Below are positions 22,961-31,845 of a stretch of 36,463 bases of DNA, piece after piece. The notes under the pieces were generated by a model, which ran no database searches, was not told where the DNA came from, and was given only the letters and a program-made list of their open reading frames with translations. Position 1 is the first letter of the stretch. Each line of letters opens with the position of its first letter. The stretch is from positions 1 to 36,463 of the forward strand of contig CANKAM010000009.1 in the NCBI GenBank assembly GCA_947479755.1, in the 5' to 3' direction. A program made the translations under genes and the position numbers. The DNA comes from Bacteroidota bacterium. Its GTDB lineage: Bacteria; Bacteroidota; Bacteroidia; SXHM01.

Positions 22961-22984
22961 CCGCAAAGGCGCAAAGACGCGGAG
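22961..22984. repeat. GCAAAGGCGCAAAGACGC repeat upstream of birA
   Basis: Same repeat type as at 7567-7630. It lies within the upstream in-frame extension of birA and would encode PQRRKDAEK if translated, which argues for the downstream start. Confidence 0.65.
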
Positions 22985-23008
22985 AAAATAGAATTAATCA
23001 TTAAAAGT

Positions 23009-23758
23009 ATGGCTCTTTTTACAGGAACTAATTTAGTTGAATTAGACAGCTCTGAATCAACCAACAACTATGCCCTGAATTTGTTGCGCAAAAAACAACC
23101 TTTTGAAGGAACTATTGTGCGCACATTCTGCCAGACACTTGGGCGCGGACAACGCCAAAAACAGTGGGAAAGCGAAGATTTTAGCAACCTGACTTTCAGT
23201 TTGATTTATTACCCTGTCTTTTTGTCAGTGAGCAAGCAGTTTCAGTTGAGTAAAGCCATTGCGTTGGGTGTTGCTGATTTTGTGAAAAGCACTGCAAAAA
23301 TTGAAGATGTGAAGATAAAATGGCCAAACGATATTTATGTTGGCAACAAAAAAATCGCTGGAATATTGATTGAAAATACTGTAAGCGGAAACAAGATTTC
23401 ATCTGCTGTGATTGGAATTGGATTGAATGTGAACCAGACAACTTTCAGGCAGGAAATTCCAAACCCCGTTTCACTGAAAATGATTGCCGGAAAGGAATTA
23501 GATCTGGAGAACTGTTTTCAGAAATTATGTGTTTCGCTGGAAGCTCGCTACATGCAACTGAAAGCAGGAAAAGAAAATGTGATTAATGAACACTATCACA
23601 AAGCCTTGTATGGACTTAATGAAGAACGCGAATTTATAATTGATAATAAAAATATGATTGCAGAAATAATTGGCGTTGATGATTTAGGAAGACTGAAATT
23701 AGAAGCAAACGGAATCGTTACTGCGTATGACATTCATCATGTTGTTTTCAAGATTTAG
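23009..23758 (+). CDS. birA: Biotin--[acetyl-CoA-carboxylase] ligase
   Basis: This 249-residue protein attaches biotin to carboxylase carrier domains through biotinyl-AMP. The family motifs are LDSSESTNNYA, the biotinyl-AMP loop GRGQRQKQW, then IKWPNDIYVGNKKIAGILIE and IGIGLNVNQ, with a C-terminal SH3-like region. It lacks the N-terminal DNA-binding domain, so it should not repress biotin genes. An ATG at 22949 would add 20 residues encoded by the dispersed repeat, and I prefer ATG 23009. It is divergent from rsfS and followed by the haem-binding-domain gene 28 bp later. Confidence 0.92.
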   Translation: MALFTGTNLVELDSSESTNNYALNLLRKKQPFEGTIVRTFCQTLGRGQRQKQWESEDFSNLTFSLIYYPVFLSVSKQFQLSKAIALGVADFVKSTAKIEDVKIKWPNDIYVGNKKIAGILIENTVSGNKISSAVIGIGLNVNQTTFRQEIPNPVSLKMIAGKELDLENCFQKLCVSLEARYMQLKAGKENVINEHYHKALYGLNEEREFIIDNKNMIAEIIGVDDLGRLKLEANGIVTAYDIHHVVFKI

Positions 23759-23786
23759 AAATTAGCTTCGCAAAAAATTTATTATC

Positions 23787-24290
23787 ATGAAAATTGTAAA
23801 AGTCATCTTCATAGCTTTAGCAATCGGATTAATCGTTATCCAGTTTTTGGGCATAAAGAAAAACCAAAGCACAGGAGAGCAAATCAATCATATTTCAAAG
23901 CAGTTTGCAGTTCCTGCCGATGTTGAAAATATTTTTAAAACATCGTGTTATGATTGCCACAGCAACAATACAATTTACCCATGGTATGCAGGCGTTCAGC
24001 CTATAGCTTGGTGGTTGCAGGGACATGTAAACGAAGGAAAAGAAGAGCTCAACTTTGATGAGTTTGCTCAATACAATCCTCGCAGACAATTCAAAAAAAT
24101 AGAAGAAATGGAAGAAATGATTAATGAAGGCGAAATGCCTTTATCGTCCTACACCATTATACACAGCAATGCAACTTTATCCGCCTCTCAAAAGGAAACG
24201 CTTATTAACTGGGCCAAATCACTCGGACAGGAAATAAAAGGTAAAAGTCCGGGCAGTGCTTCTTCAGAGGAAGAAGAGCACGAAGACTAA
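23787..24290 (+). CDS. Membrane-anchored haem-binding domain protein
   Basis: This 167-residue protein has an N-terminal membrane anchor or signal (about 5-22). The haem-binding motif CYDCH is at 54-58, followed by the family pattern SNNTIYPWYAGVQPIAWWLQGHVNEGKEELNFDEF, and later EEMEEMINEGEMPLSSYTIIHSNATLS, as in the Haem_bd family (PF14376). The tail is acidic and Ser-rich. It is probably a periplasmic c-type haem protein; the electron partner is not evident. Its stop abuts the pyrE stop as TAATTA. The gene follows birA but need not be functionally linked. Confidence 0.87.
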   Translation: MKIVKVIFIALAIGLIVIQFLGIKKNQSTGEQINHISKQFAVPADVENIFKTSCYDCHSNNTIYPWYAGVQPIAWWLQGHVNEGKEELNFDEFAQYNPRRQFKKIEEMEEMINEGEMPLSSYTIIHSNATLSASQKETLINWAKSLGQEIKGKSPGSASSEEEEHED

Positions 24291-24932
24291 TTACACACCC
24301 CAAACGCTTGGGTTATTTCGCCATGAAGCAAGTGATTTTATACTGCTTTCATTAATGTATTCAGAGGTTACAGCTTGTTTTATAAGACTGTCGTAATCGC
24401 TGAGCGAAACTAATTTGCACTTTTCAGTTTTGAAATTTTTGTCTGCTTCTTCAAAACCATAAGTAAAAATAGAAACCATTCCGTTTACCTTGCAATCTGC
24501 GTCACGCAAAGCATTTACCGCTTTAAGGCTACTCATTCCGGTTGAAATTAAATCTTCGACCACCACAACCGAAAGTCCGCTTTCAATATAGCCTTCAATC
24601 ATATTTGCCAATCCGTGTCCTTTTGCACTAGAACGTACATAAACAAAAGGAAGTCCTAAATCCTGAGCCACCAAAGCGCCCCAAGCAATTGCTCCTGTTG
24701 CTACTCCTGCAATTACATCGGGTTCGCCAAATTTTTCTATAACAGCTGATGCAAGTTCTCTGCGAATGTAATTTCGCACTTTTGGATAAGATAAAGAGAG
24801 ACGGTTGTCGCAGTAAATAGGCGATTTCCATCCCGAAGCCCAGGTATATGGTTTGTTGACTGAGAGTTTTATTGCTTTAATTTGCAGAAGTTGTTCTGCA
24901 ACTTTAAGAGCGGTTTCTTTATTGTATAACAT
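24291..24932 (-). CDS. pyrE: Orotate phosphoribosyltransferase
   Basis: This 213-residue enzyme makes OMP from orotate and PRPP (pyrimidine synthesis). The conserved start is KPYTWASGWKSPIYCDNRLSLSYP, with GVATGAIAWGALVA, VRSSAKGHGLAN and the PRPP loop VVVVEDLISTGMSS at 122-135. ATG 24932 (MLYNKETALK) is chosen: it matches family length and lies 6 nt after a TACTTTTG box, whereas the longer frame to 25010 would run across that box. It is divergent from the NUDIX gene. Confidence 0.95.
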   Translation of the reverse strand: MLYNKETALKVAEQLLQIKAIKLSVNKPYTWASGWKSPIYCDNRLSLSYPKVRNYIRRELASAVIEKFGEPDVIAGVATGAIAWGALVAQDLGLPFVYVRSSAKGHGLANMIEGYIESGLSVVVVEDLISTGMSSLKAVNALRDADCKVNGMVSIFTYGFEEADKNFKTEKCKLVSLSDYDSLIKQAVTSEYINESSIKSLASWRNNPSVWGV

Positions 24933-24938
24933 TTGGCG

Positions 24939-24946
24939 CAAAAGTA
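24939..24946 (-). promoter_or_regulatory. Predicted -7 box of pyrE (TACTTTTG)
   Basis: The minus-strand TACTTTTG matches TAnnTTTG, with 6 nt (CGCCAA) before the ATG. It helps decide the pyrE start. Confidence 0.6.
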
Positions 24947-24957
24947 ATTTTTTTCTG

Positions 24958-25566
24958 ATGTATAAAATCTTCATTAACGATAAGCCTTTTATTCTTGCTC
25001 CTAAAACCAATCGCTTTGAAACCGGACAAGGTTCATTGCTTATAGCCTACAGCGAGCTGCAAAACCTGAAACAGGCAATTGATCTGATGAACCTGAGTGC
25101 CGTTTCAAACCTCACCATTACAGGCGATGTGGAAGCTATGTGGAAAGAGCTTCTGCAAGAATTTAAATTAATTAATGCAGCGGGCGGTTTAGTAAAAAAT
25201 GCAGAAAATAAAGTGCTTTTTATTTTCCGCTTGGGTAAATGGGATTTACCCAAAGGCAAAGTTGATAAAGGCGAAACTCTTGAACAGGCTGCCCTGCGTG
25301 AAGTGGAAGAAGAGTGCGGAATAAGTAAGCTTATCATTACCGAAAAACTTTTAACTACATACCATACCTATACTTTGAAAGGCAAAAATGTTGTAAAAGC
25401 ATCGCACTGGTATAGCATGACTACTGCCGACAACAGACCTCTGAAACCACAAACCGAAGAAAACATTACAGATGCGCGCTGGGTTTCTGAAAAGGAAATA
25501 CTCGATCTGCTGAAAGATGCTTACCCTTCTATTGCGGAAGTAATTAACAACTACATGAATATATAA
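24958..25566 (+). CDS. NUDIX hydrolase
   Basis: This 202-residue protein, counted from ATG 24958 (MYKIFINDKP), has an exact Nudix box at residues 100-122: GKVDKGE, then the seven residues TLEQAAL, then REVEEECGI. Such enzymes cleave nucleoside diphosphate-linked compounds. The N-terminal 70 residues form an unrecognised extra domain seen in some Bacteroidota members. The frame extends upstream across the pyrE promoter, and that extension is not family-like. It is divergent from pyrE and 23 bp before the SpoIIM-like gene. The substrate is unknown. Confidence 0.87.
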   Translation: MYKIFINDKPFILAPKTNRFETGQGSLLIAYSELQNLKQAIDLMNLSAVSNLTITGDVEAMWKELLQEFKLINAAGGLVKNAENKVLFIFRLGKWDLPKGKVDKGETLEQAALREVEEECGISKLIITEKLLTTYHTYTLKGKNVVKASHWYSMTTADNRPLKPQTEENITDARWVSEKEILDLLKDAYPSIAEVINNYMNI

Positions 25567-25589
25567 TCCTTGTTACCTTCGGCACATCT

Positions 25590-27488
25590 ATGCGCGAAAC
25601 CGGTTTTATAAAACAGAACAAGGAAAAGTGGGTTGAGTTTGAGCAAACACTCAAACAAAAACAGAAAGACCCCGACAGTCTGAGCAACCTGTTTGTTCAG
25701 GTTACTGACGACCTTTCTTATTCACGCACCTTTTATCCCAACCGCTCGGTGCGTGTTTACCTTAACAATCTGGCGCAACAGATTTTTCAGAGCATCTACA
25801 AAAACAAAAAAGAAAAAGGCAACCGCTTTGCCATTTTCTGGAAAGAGGAATTGCCTTTCATCATGTATCAGACGCGTAAAGAACTAGTGGTTTCTTTTCT
25901 TGTGTTTGCGCTGGCAATGGGTGTGGGCGTTTTGTCCAGTGCTTATGATCCCGAGTTTTATCGCCTTATACTAGGCGACAGTTATGTGGAGATGACCAAG
26001 GAAAACATCCGCAGCGGTGACCCCATGGCCGTTTATAAAAAGATGAACGAGGTAGATATGTTTCTGGGTATAACAATCAACAATCTGTTTGTGGCGTTTT
26101 ACACATTTATACTGGGTGTAATTATGTCAATAGGCACGTTGTCATTTTTGCTTTACAACGGAATTATGGTGGGCTCATTCCAGTATTTTTTTGTGGAGCA
26201 GGGCTTGTTCCGCGAATCATTTCTCACCATTTGGATGCACGGAACATTGGAAATTTCGGCCATAATTATTGCAGGGGCAGCTGGTATTGTAATGGGCAAT
26301 GGGTTGGTTTTTCCCGGCACCTACTCGCGTTTGCAATCGTTTCAGGTTTCGGCTCGCAGGGCAATAAAAATAATGCTGGGCATTACTCCCATTTTTGTTT
26401 TCGCTGCTTTTATTGAAGGTTTCCTCACGCGCTACACCGATCTTCCTGATCCGGTGAGGCTAGCAGTAATTCTACTCTCGCTGTTTTTTATTCTGGGCTA
26501 CTTTGTCTGGTACCCGCGTCATAAAGCCAATGAAGGTTTTGAAAACATTGAACCCGAAACACGACTGAATGCAAATGAAACAGACAAAATTGAATTTTCC
26601 GGCATCAAATCAAACGGTGAAGTTTTTATTCAGCTGTTTATTTTTTACAGAATTTACTTAAAACAAATCATCACCGTTGCTCTTTTGTTGGCAGGCATTT
26701 TCAGCATTTCAACCTATTTTATTCTGCGCGAAAAAATACTTGAACTCTACACCTATTACGGAACCGATTCTATGAATTCGCAGAGCTATTTCAATGTTTT
26801 TGAAAACATGTATTCATACCTTAACTATTCCAAATATCCTGTGTTTTATTTATTCAACACTGTATTTTTTTCGTTGCTTGTGTTTACGGTTTACTATCTA
26901 CTCTCCTCTTCAGTACAAGGAAAAACGCAGGACGAAATACTGCCCCTAAAAAACATATGGGCTGCATTGCGCAAAAGATTTCTTACCGTTATTATTTTCA
27001 TTGCCTTGCTCAACACCATTTTCTTTATCCCTGACGGAGGTTCATTTTTTGTGTTTGCATTAGTTTCGCCAGTATTATTCCTGATTATTTATGCCTGCCT
27101 GTATGAGCAAATCTATTTTATCCCTGCCTTCAAACGCTGCTGGAAAATTCTGAAAGGAAACTGGTTTAACCTGCTTGGCCTTGCGCTGATACTTTCACTT
27201 CTTGGTTCAATTTATTTCTTTGTCTTTAATTCACCGTTTTTGTTTTTCTATTTTGAAATCATCACCTGGAACCTTAATGTTTCGCCCGAAACCCTAAGCA
27301 AAATATTTCAGATTTTTATCACCTTCCTTTCGCTCTTTGCAATGGGCATTGTAGTACCTATTGTATTAATTGGTATCGGATTAAAATTTCATTCACTGCT
27401 TGAAATAAATGAAGCCGCTGAACTGAAGCAACGCATCAGTAACATCGGAATTAAAAAACAACGCTATGGAATGGATGTGGAGAACTAG
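25590..27488 (+). CDS. SpoIIM-like membrane protein fused to a second membrane domain
   Basis: This 632-residue polytopic membrane protein opens with a soluble stretch (about 1-90) and a SpoIIM/DUF95-type membrane domain up to about 315. The pattern is MYQTRKELVVSFLVFALAMGVG, then NNLFVAFYTFILGVIMSIGT, then WMHGTLEISAIIIAGAAGIVMGNGLVFPGTYSR. A linker (about 315-345) leads to a second hydrophobic domain (about 350-610) with five or six helices, which I cannot assign. In related operons the SpoIIM-like protein is usually shorter and the second part a separate gene, so this looks like a fusion. It heads the DUF4129-DUF4350-moxR-DUF58 operon and overlaps the next gene by 23 bp. Confidence 0.82.
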   Translation: MRETGFIKQNKEKWVEFEQTLKQKQKDPDSLSNLFVQVTDDLSYSRTFYPNRSVRVYLNNLAQQIFQSIYKNKKEKGNRFAIFWKEELPFIMYQTRKELVVSFLVFALAMGVGVLSSAYDPEFYRLILGDSYVEMTKENIRSGDPMAVYKKMNEVDMFLGITINNLFVAFYTFILGVIMSIGTLSFLLYNGIMVGSFQYFFVEQGLFRESFLTIWMHGTLEISAIIIAGAAGIVMGNGLVFPGTYSRLQSFQVSARRAIKIMLGITPIFVFAAFIEGFLTRYTDLPDPVRLAVILLSLFFILGYFVWYPRHKANEGFENIEPETRLNANETDKIEFSGIKSNGEVFIQLFIFYRIYLKQIITVALLLAGIFSISTYFILREKILELYTYYGTDSMNSQSYFNVFENMYSYLNYSKYPVFYLFNTVFFSLLVFTVYYLLSSSVQGKTQDEILPLKNIWAALRKRFLTVIIFIALLNTIFFIPDGGSFFVFALVSPVLFLIIYACLYEQIYFIPAFKRCWKILKGNWFNLLGLALILSLLGSIYFFVFNSPFLFFYFEIITWNLNVSPETLSKIFQIFITFLSLFAMGIVVPIVLIGIGLKFHSLLEINEAAELKQRISNIGIKKQRYGMDVEN

Positions 27489-28194
27489 CACGTTACTTTT
27501 TATTTTGCTGACTTTCTGTTCCGTTGTATTTGGTCAGGATTCTACTGCTGTTCTTGCTGAAATCGAAACTATAACGGAAGTAAAAAAGACTGAACCCTCT
27601 GTTGAACTGAAAAAGTTTGACGAAAAACGCTGGCAAAACCTGACCAAGGATCTTAACTACAACGAAGCTGTTAAAAAAAAGGAAAAAGAAAAGGAACCGT
27701 TTTCAATGCCTAAGTTCAACTTTAATCCCATGGTAGTGAAAGTGGTAGTAGTTACATTGGTAATTATTGCGCTGGTGTTTTTGCTGTGGAAAATTTTCGG
27801 AAATGCAAAGTTTCTGAAAAATCAGAAAATAAAGGGAGGCGAATTTTCTTTCTTAGACGAAGCAGAAGAAAACCTTGAAGAATCAGATTTAGAACGATTT
27901 CTTCGGGAAGCGTTGGAGAAAAAACAATACAAAATTGCGGTGCGCATCTATTACCTGATGAGCATAAAAGAGTTGATGCAGCAAAACTTTATTGTATGGA
28001 AAAAGAACAAAACCAATTTTGAATACCTTACCGAAATGCATGAACGCAAAGAGTTTGAGCACTTCCGTTCTCTTACGCGGGCTTTTGAAATTGTGTGGTA
28101 TGGCGATGTAGAGATTGAAGAAAAAGAGTTCGTTGTATTAAGTCCTTCGTTCAGCAGTTTTATCAACTCAATCAGAAGTAATGGGCAAAAATAA
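27466..28194 (+). CDS. DUF4129-type membrane protein
   Basis: This 242-residue protein has an N-terminal signal (RTSTLLFILLTFCSVVFGQ), an extracytoplasmic stretch with FDEKRWQNLTKDLNYNEA, a membrane helix (about 91-110), and a cytoplasmic DUF4129-like C-terminal domain (ALEKKQYKIAVRIYYLMSIKELMQQNFIVWKKNKTNFEYLTEM). The family travels with MoxR and DUF58 genes and its job is unknown. The start could be ATG 27466 or 27475. It overlaps the SpoIIM-like gene by 23 bp and the next gene by 14 bp. Confidence 0.85.
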   Translation: MEWMWRTSTLLFILLTFCSVVFGQDSTAVLAEIETITEVKKTEPSVELKKFDEKRWQNLTKDLNYNEAVKKKEKEKEPFSMPKFNFNPMVVKVVVVTLVIIALVFLLWKIFGNAKFLKNQKIKGGEFSFLDEAEENLEESDLERFLREALEKKQYKIAVRIYYLMSIKELMQQNFIVWKKNKTNFEYLTEMHERKEFEHFRSLTRAFEIVWYGDVEIEEKEFVVLSPSFSSFINSIRSNGQK

Positions 28195-29449
28195 TATCCC
28201 TATAATTATTTTTCTGATTATTTTGCTGGGGCTTGGCGTGGGTATTTATTTCTGGTACAGCAATGTTGAAAAACCCAAACACAGCTGGTACGAAACGTAT
28301 AAAAATGACAAGAAAGAACCTTACGATACCTATGTGATAGCTGAGATGCTGGAAAAATATTTTCCTGCAAAAAAATTCAATGTTATCCGTAGGCCGCTGC
28401 ACGAAAGTTTGCCGCGCAACACAGGAAACAACTATATTTTTATTGGCTCGGGAATGTATCTTGATTCGCTTAGCGAGTTGAAATTGCTGGACTATGTATA
28501 TCGCGGTAATAATGCGTTTCTGTCTATTCCATCTATTCCTTATATAATTGAGGACACCCTAAATTTAAGTATTTGCGAATATTATTACCCCACTTATTCT
28601 TATCCCGATTCATTTGCGCGACTAAATTTTTATCAGGCTGATTTTAAAAGCAATCCGGCCTATGAATTTGCTTACCGAAACCTAAACGACACGCTGGAAT
28701 ATTCTTGGTCATACATTATGGATACCTGCATAAACCAGCAGGCGAAGCCTGTTTTTTATGCTAACATGAATGACACGCTGGCGAACTACATGCGCGTCTC
28801 ATTCGGAAAGGGCTATTTCTATATTCACACCACTCCGCTGGCGTTTACCAATGTTCAGTTGCTGAACAAGCGTTCGGTTGAGTATGCAGAAAAAGTGTTT
28901 TCATTTTTACCCGAAGGTGATATTTACTGGGACGAATTTTCGAAAATTCCGATTGAGTATAAAAGCGAGGAAACAAACAATGAAGGTGGTGAACTGCGTT
29001 GGGAAAAAAGTCCATTGTATTTCATTCTGTCGCAGCCGGCACTGAAAACTGCGTGGTATCTTATACTTGCATTGGCGCTGTTGTTTATTCTTTTCCGCGC
29101 CAAGCGCAGACAACGGCCTATTCCCGTGCTTATTCCCAACACCAACACTTCGCTGGAGTTTGCCGAAACAATCGGCAGAATTTATTACCTGCAAAACGAT
29201 CACAAAAAATTAGCTTCGCAAAAAATGAAACTCTTTCTGGAAGGAATACGCAACCGCTACAACATTGCTACCAACACTATTGACGATGCTTTTATTTTAA
29301 AGCTTGCGCAAAAATCACAGGTGCCGCAAAAAGAGTTAGAACGATTATTTGAGAATTATAAAGTGATAGAAAATCAAAAAAGCATTAACGAAGAAAGCCT
29401 GATTATATTTAACCAATCCATTGATAATTTTTACACAAAAGCCAAATAA
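28181..29449 (+). CDS. DUF4350-type membrane protein
   Basis: This 422-residue protein has an N-terminal membrane helix (IIIFLIILLGLGVGIYFWY), a large extracytoplasmic domain (about 30-285) with KEPYDTYVIAEMLEKYFPAKKF, a second helix (about 289-305) followed by RAKRRQRP, and a cytoplasmic tail. This is the DUF4350-like type of protein in MoxR/DUF58 operons. It overlaps the DUF4129 gene by 14 bp and ends one base before the moxR start. Function is unknown; the domain may sense or bind a ligand. Confidence 0.8.
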   Translation: MGKNNIPIIIFLIILLGLGVGIYFWYSNVEKPKHSWYETYKNDKKEPYDTYVIAEMLEKYFPAKKFNVIRRPLHESLPRNTGNNYIFIGSGMYLDSLSELKLLDYVYRGNNAFLSIPSIPYIIEDTLNLSICEYYYPTYSYPDSFARLNFYQADFKSNPAYEFAYRNLNDTLEYSWSYIMDTCINQQAKPVFYANMNDTLANYMRVSFGKGYFYIHTTPLAFTNVQLLNKRSVEYAEKVFSFLPEGDIYWDEFSKIPIEYKSEETNNEGGELRWEKSPLYFILSQPALKTAWYLILALALLFILFRAKRRQRPIPVLIPNTNTSLEFAETIGRIYYLQNDHKKLASQKMKLFLEGIRNRYNIATNTIDDAFILKLAQKSQVPQKELERLFENYKVIENQKSINEESLIIFNQSIDNFYTKAK

Positions 29450-29450
29450 C

Positions 29451-30485
29451 ATGGAAGAAAATCAAACACCAAACACAGGACAAACGCCAGGTTCAACACC
29501 AGAGTTTAACATCGGAACGCCTTCACCGCTTGCTACGGATTTGAACAAACTGAGCGAATCGGTTTACCGCGTTAAGAGCGAAATACACAAAGTGATTGTG
29601 GGACAAGACCAGATGATAGAACTGCTGCTGGCAGGGCTGTTCACGAGCGGACACATTATTCTGGAAGGTGTTCCCGGTATTGCAAAAACGCTGACCGTAA
29701 AACTGCTATCTAAAACATTGTCGGTTAATTTTTCGCGTATACAGTTTACTCCCGACCTGATGCCGACCGATGTAATAGGCACTACGGTATTCAATATGAA
29801 ATCATCGGAGTTTAATTTTAAGAAAGGGCCGGTGTTCTCCAACATTGTTCTGATTGACGAGATTAACCGCTCGCCCGCAAAAACACAGGCGGCTTTGTTC
29901 GAGGTAATGGAAGAGCGCCAGATTACAGTGGACGGTGTTACGCATTATTTAGAGTTCCCGTTTTTTGTGGTGGCCACGCAAAACCCCATTGAACAGGAAG
30001 GAACTTACAAACTACCCGAAGCACAACTTGACCGTTTTCTGTTCCGCATAAAGATGACGTACCCCACCTTGGAAAACGAAAAAGACATTCTGAGAAAATT
30101 TCGCAACGATTTCAATTTTCAACATACAGGCGATGTGAAAAGCATTTTGAATGCAATGGATTTACAAGCGGTGCGCTCGCTGATTGAAAAGATTCACATC
30201 AAAGATGAGTTGCTGGATTACATAGCAACCATTATACACAACACGCGCAACAATGGTGACCTATTCTTAGGTGCATCACCACGTGCTTCGTTGGCGATTA
30301 TGAAAACAAGTAAAGCGATTGCTGCCATGAGAGGCCGCGAGTTTGTTACGCCTGACGACATTAAGTTTGTGGCGTATCCTGTTTTAAATCACCGCATCAT
30401 TCTTTCGCCTGAACGCGAGATGGAGGGAACGGAGACAGAGCAGGTGATTAAAGAAATAATTGAAAAAGTGGAAGTGCCAAGATGA
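29451..30485 (+). CDS. MoxR-family AAA+ ATPase
   Basis: This 344-residue cytoplasmic chaperone-like ATPase counts from ATG 29451 (MEENQTPNTG). Walker A is GVPGIAKT at 73-80, Walker B is LIDEINR at 134-140, and QNPIEQEGTYKLPEAQLDRF is the sensor region. A Thr/Pro/Gly-rich tail precedes the core (1-30). The family acts on client proteins together with von Willebrand factor-like DUF58 partners, often to mature complexes or for stress resistance. It overlaps the DUF58 gene by 4 bp (ATGA), showing tight coupling. Confidence 0.93.
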   Translation: MEENQTPNTGQTPGSTPEFNIGTPSPLATDLNKLSESVYRVKSEIHKVIVGQDQMIELLLAGLFTSGHIILEGVPGIAKTLTVKLLSKTLSVNFSRIQFTPDLMPTDVIGTTVFNMKSSEFNFKKGPVFSNIVLIDEINRSPAKTQAALFEVMEERQITVDGVTHYLEFPFFVVATQNPIEQEGTYKLPEAQLDRFLFRIKMTYPTLENEKDILRKFRNDFNFQHTGDVKSILNAMDLQAVRSLIEKIHIKDELLDYIATIIHNTRNNGDLFLGASPRASLAIMKTSKAIAAMRGREFVTPDDIKFVAYPVLNHRIILSPEREMEGTETEQVIKEIIEKVEVPR

Positions 30486-31816
30486 TAAACCTGTTCCGAA
30501 ACTTATACCTCACCAATCACTTCTTCCTTGCGGGAGCAGCTACGGTTGCGTTTTTTGTATTCGGGTTTCTTTTTCCGGTGGTGTTTCCAATCGCGCAAAT
30601 TGTGTTGATTGCGCTGATTGCTTTTTTTGTGTTGGATATTATTCTGCTGTTTCGCCCGTCAGCGCAGGTACTTTGCAAACGCACGGTGGGAAAAATGTTT
30701 TCGCTGGGCAACGAAAATCCGGTGCGCTTAGACATCATCAATCACTCGGCACAGCAACTGAAGATCACCATCATTGACGAAATTCCTTTTCAGTTTCAGA
30801 AGCGCGATATGCGGATGCGCTTTGTTTTAAAGTCGGGCGAAAAGCAATCGCTGGGCTATAACCTGCGCCCGGTTATACGGGGCGAGTATGTTTTTAACAA
30901 CATAAATATTTTCGGGCAAACGCAATTTGGTTTGGTGCAGCGAAGGTTTGTGAAGGAGACAAGGGAGATGATAAAAGTGTATCCTTCGGTGATTGACATG
31001 AAGAAGTATGAGCTGCTGGCGATGGCAAAGATTTCGATTTATCAGGGTGTGAAAAAAATCCGCAGACTCGGACACAGCTACGAGTTTGAGCAAATCAAAA
31101 ATTATGTGCAGGGTGATGATTTCCGCAGCATCAACTGGAAAGCCACAGGGCGCAAAGCCGAGCTGATGGTGAATCAATATGAGGACGAGCGCTCGCAACA
31201 GGTGTATTCGCTGATTGATAAAAGCCGAACCATGCGCATGCCTTTTAACGGATTGAGTTTACTGGACTATTCCATCAACGCAAGTCTGGTGATTTCTAAC
31301 ATTGCTTTGAAGAAACACGATAAATCGGGGTTGCTTACCTTCAGTGATAAAATTGGCAGTTCTATAAAAGCCGACCGCGGACAAAAGCAATTGCGCATGA
31401 TTTTAGAAGCGCTGTACAACGAGGAAGAGCGCAAGATGGAAGCCAACTACGAACTGATGTATAACGCAGTGCGCAACCTGGTTCGCGGGCGCAGTTTGAT
31501 TTTCTTCTACACTAATTTCGAGAGCCTGTATGCGGTGGAGCGCGTGCTTCCGCTGCTACGAAGAATTAACAGCACGCACTTACTTGTTGTTATATTTTTT
31601 GAAAACACAGAGGTAAAAGATTTCTCTACCTCAGCTGCAAAAGATGTGGAAGAGATTTATCTGAAAACGATTGCTCAAAAGTTTGTATCCGAAAAAAATC
31701 AGGTTGTGCAGTTGCTGAGGCAATATGGTATTCAAAGTATTCTTACGCGGCCTGAGGATTTATCTATTAATACGGTGAATAAGTATTTGGAGCTGAAGGC
31801 GAGGGGGATGATTTAA
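30482..31816 (+). CDS. DUF58 (VWA-like) membrane protein
   Basis: This 444-residue protein has two N-terminal membrane helices (about 14-34 and 36-57), then a beta-rich domain, and the DUF58 signature RRLGHSYEFEQIKNYVQGDDFRSINWKATGRKAELMVNQYEDERSQQVYSLIDKSRTM. The last part resembles the metal-site strand of a VWA fold. Its partner is the MoxR ATPase encoded just upstream. It ends the operon; a short gap separates it from the convergent sterol desaturase-like gene. Confidence 0.92.
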   Translation: MINLFRNLYLTNHFFLAGAATVAFFVFGFLFPVVFPIAQIVLIALIAFFVLDIILLFRPSAQVLCKRTVGKMFSLGNENPVRLDIINHSAQQLKITIIDEIPFQFQKRDMRMRFVLKSGEKQSLGYNLRPVIRGEYVFNNINIFGQTQFGLVQRRFVKETREMIKVYPSVIDMKKYELLAMAKISIYQGVKKIRRLGHSYEFEQIKNYVQGDDFRSINWKATGRKAELMVNQYEDERSQQVYSLIDKSRTMRMPFNGLSLLDYSINASLVISNIALKKHDKSGLLTFSDKIGSSIKADRGQKQLRMILEALYNEEERKMEANYELMYNAVRNLVRGRSLIFFYTNFESLYAVERVLPLLRRINSTHLLVVIFFENTEVKDFSTSAAKDVEEIYLKTIAQKFVSEKNQVVQLLRQYGIQSILTRPEDLSINTVNKYLELKARGMI

Positions 31817-31845
31817 TATTACCATCTCATAAGGTAAAGAAGAAA

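Noticed and set aside
24933-25010. Longer pyrE start giving 239 residues
   Set aside because: The extension crosses the TACTTTTG promoter box and the NUDIX start region and is not family-like. ATG 24932 gives the usual length.
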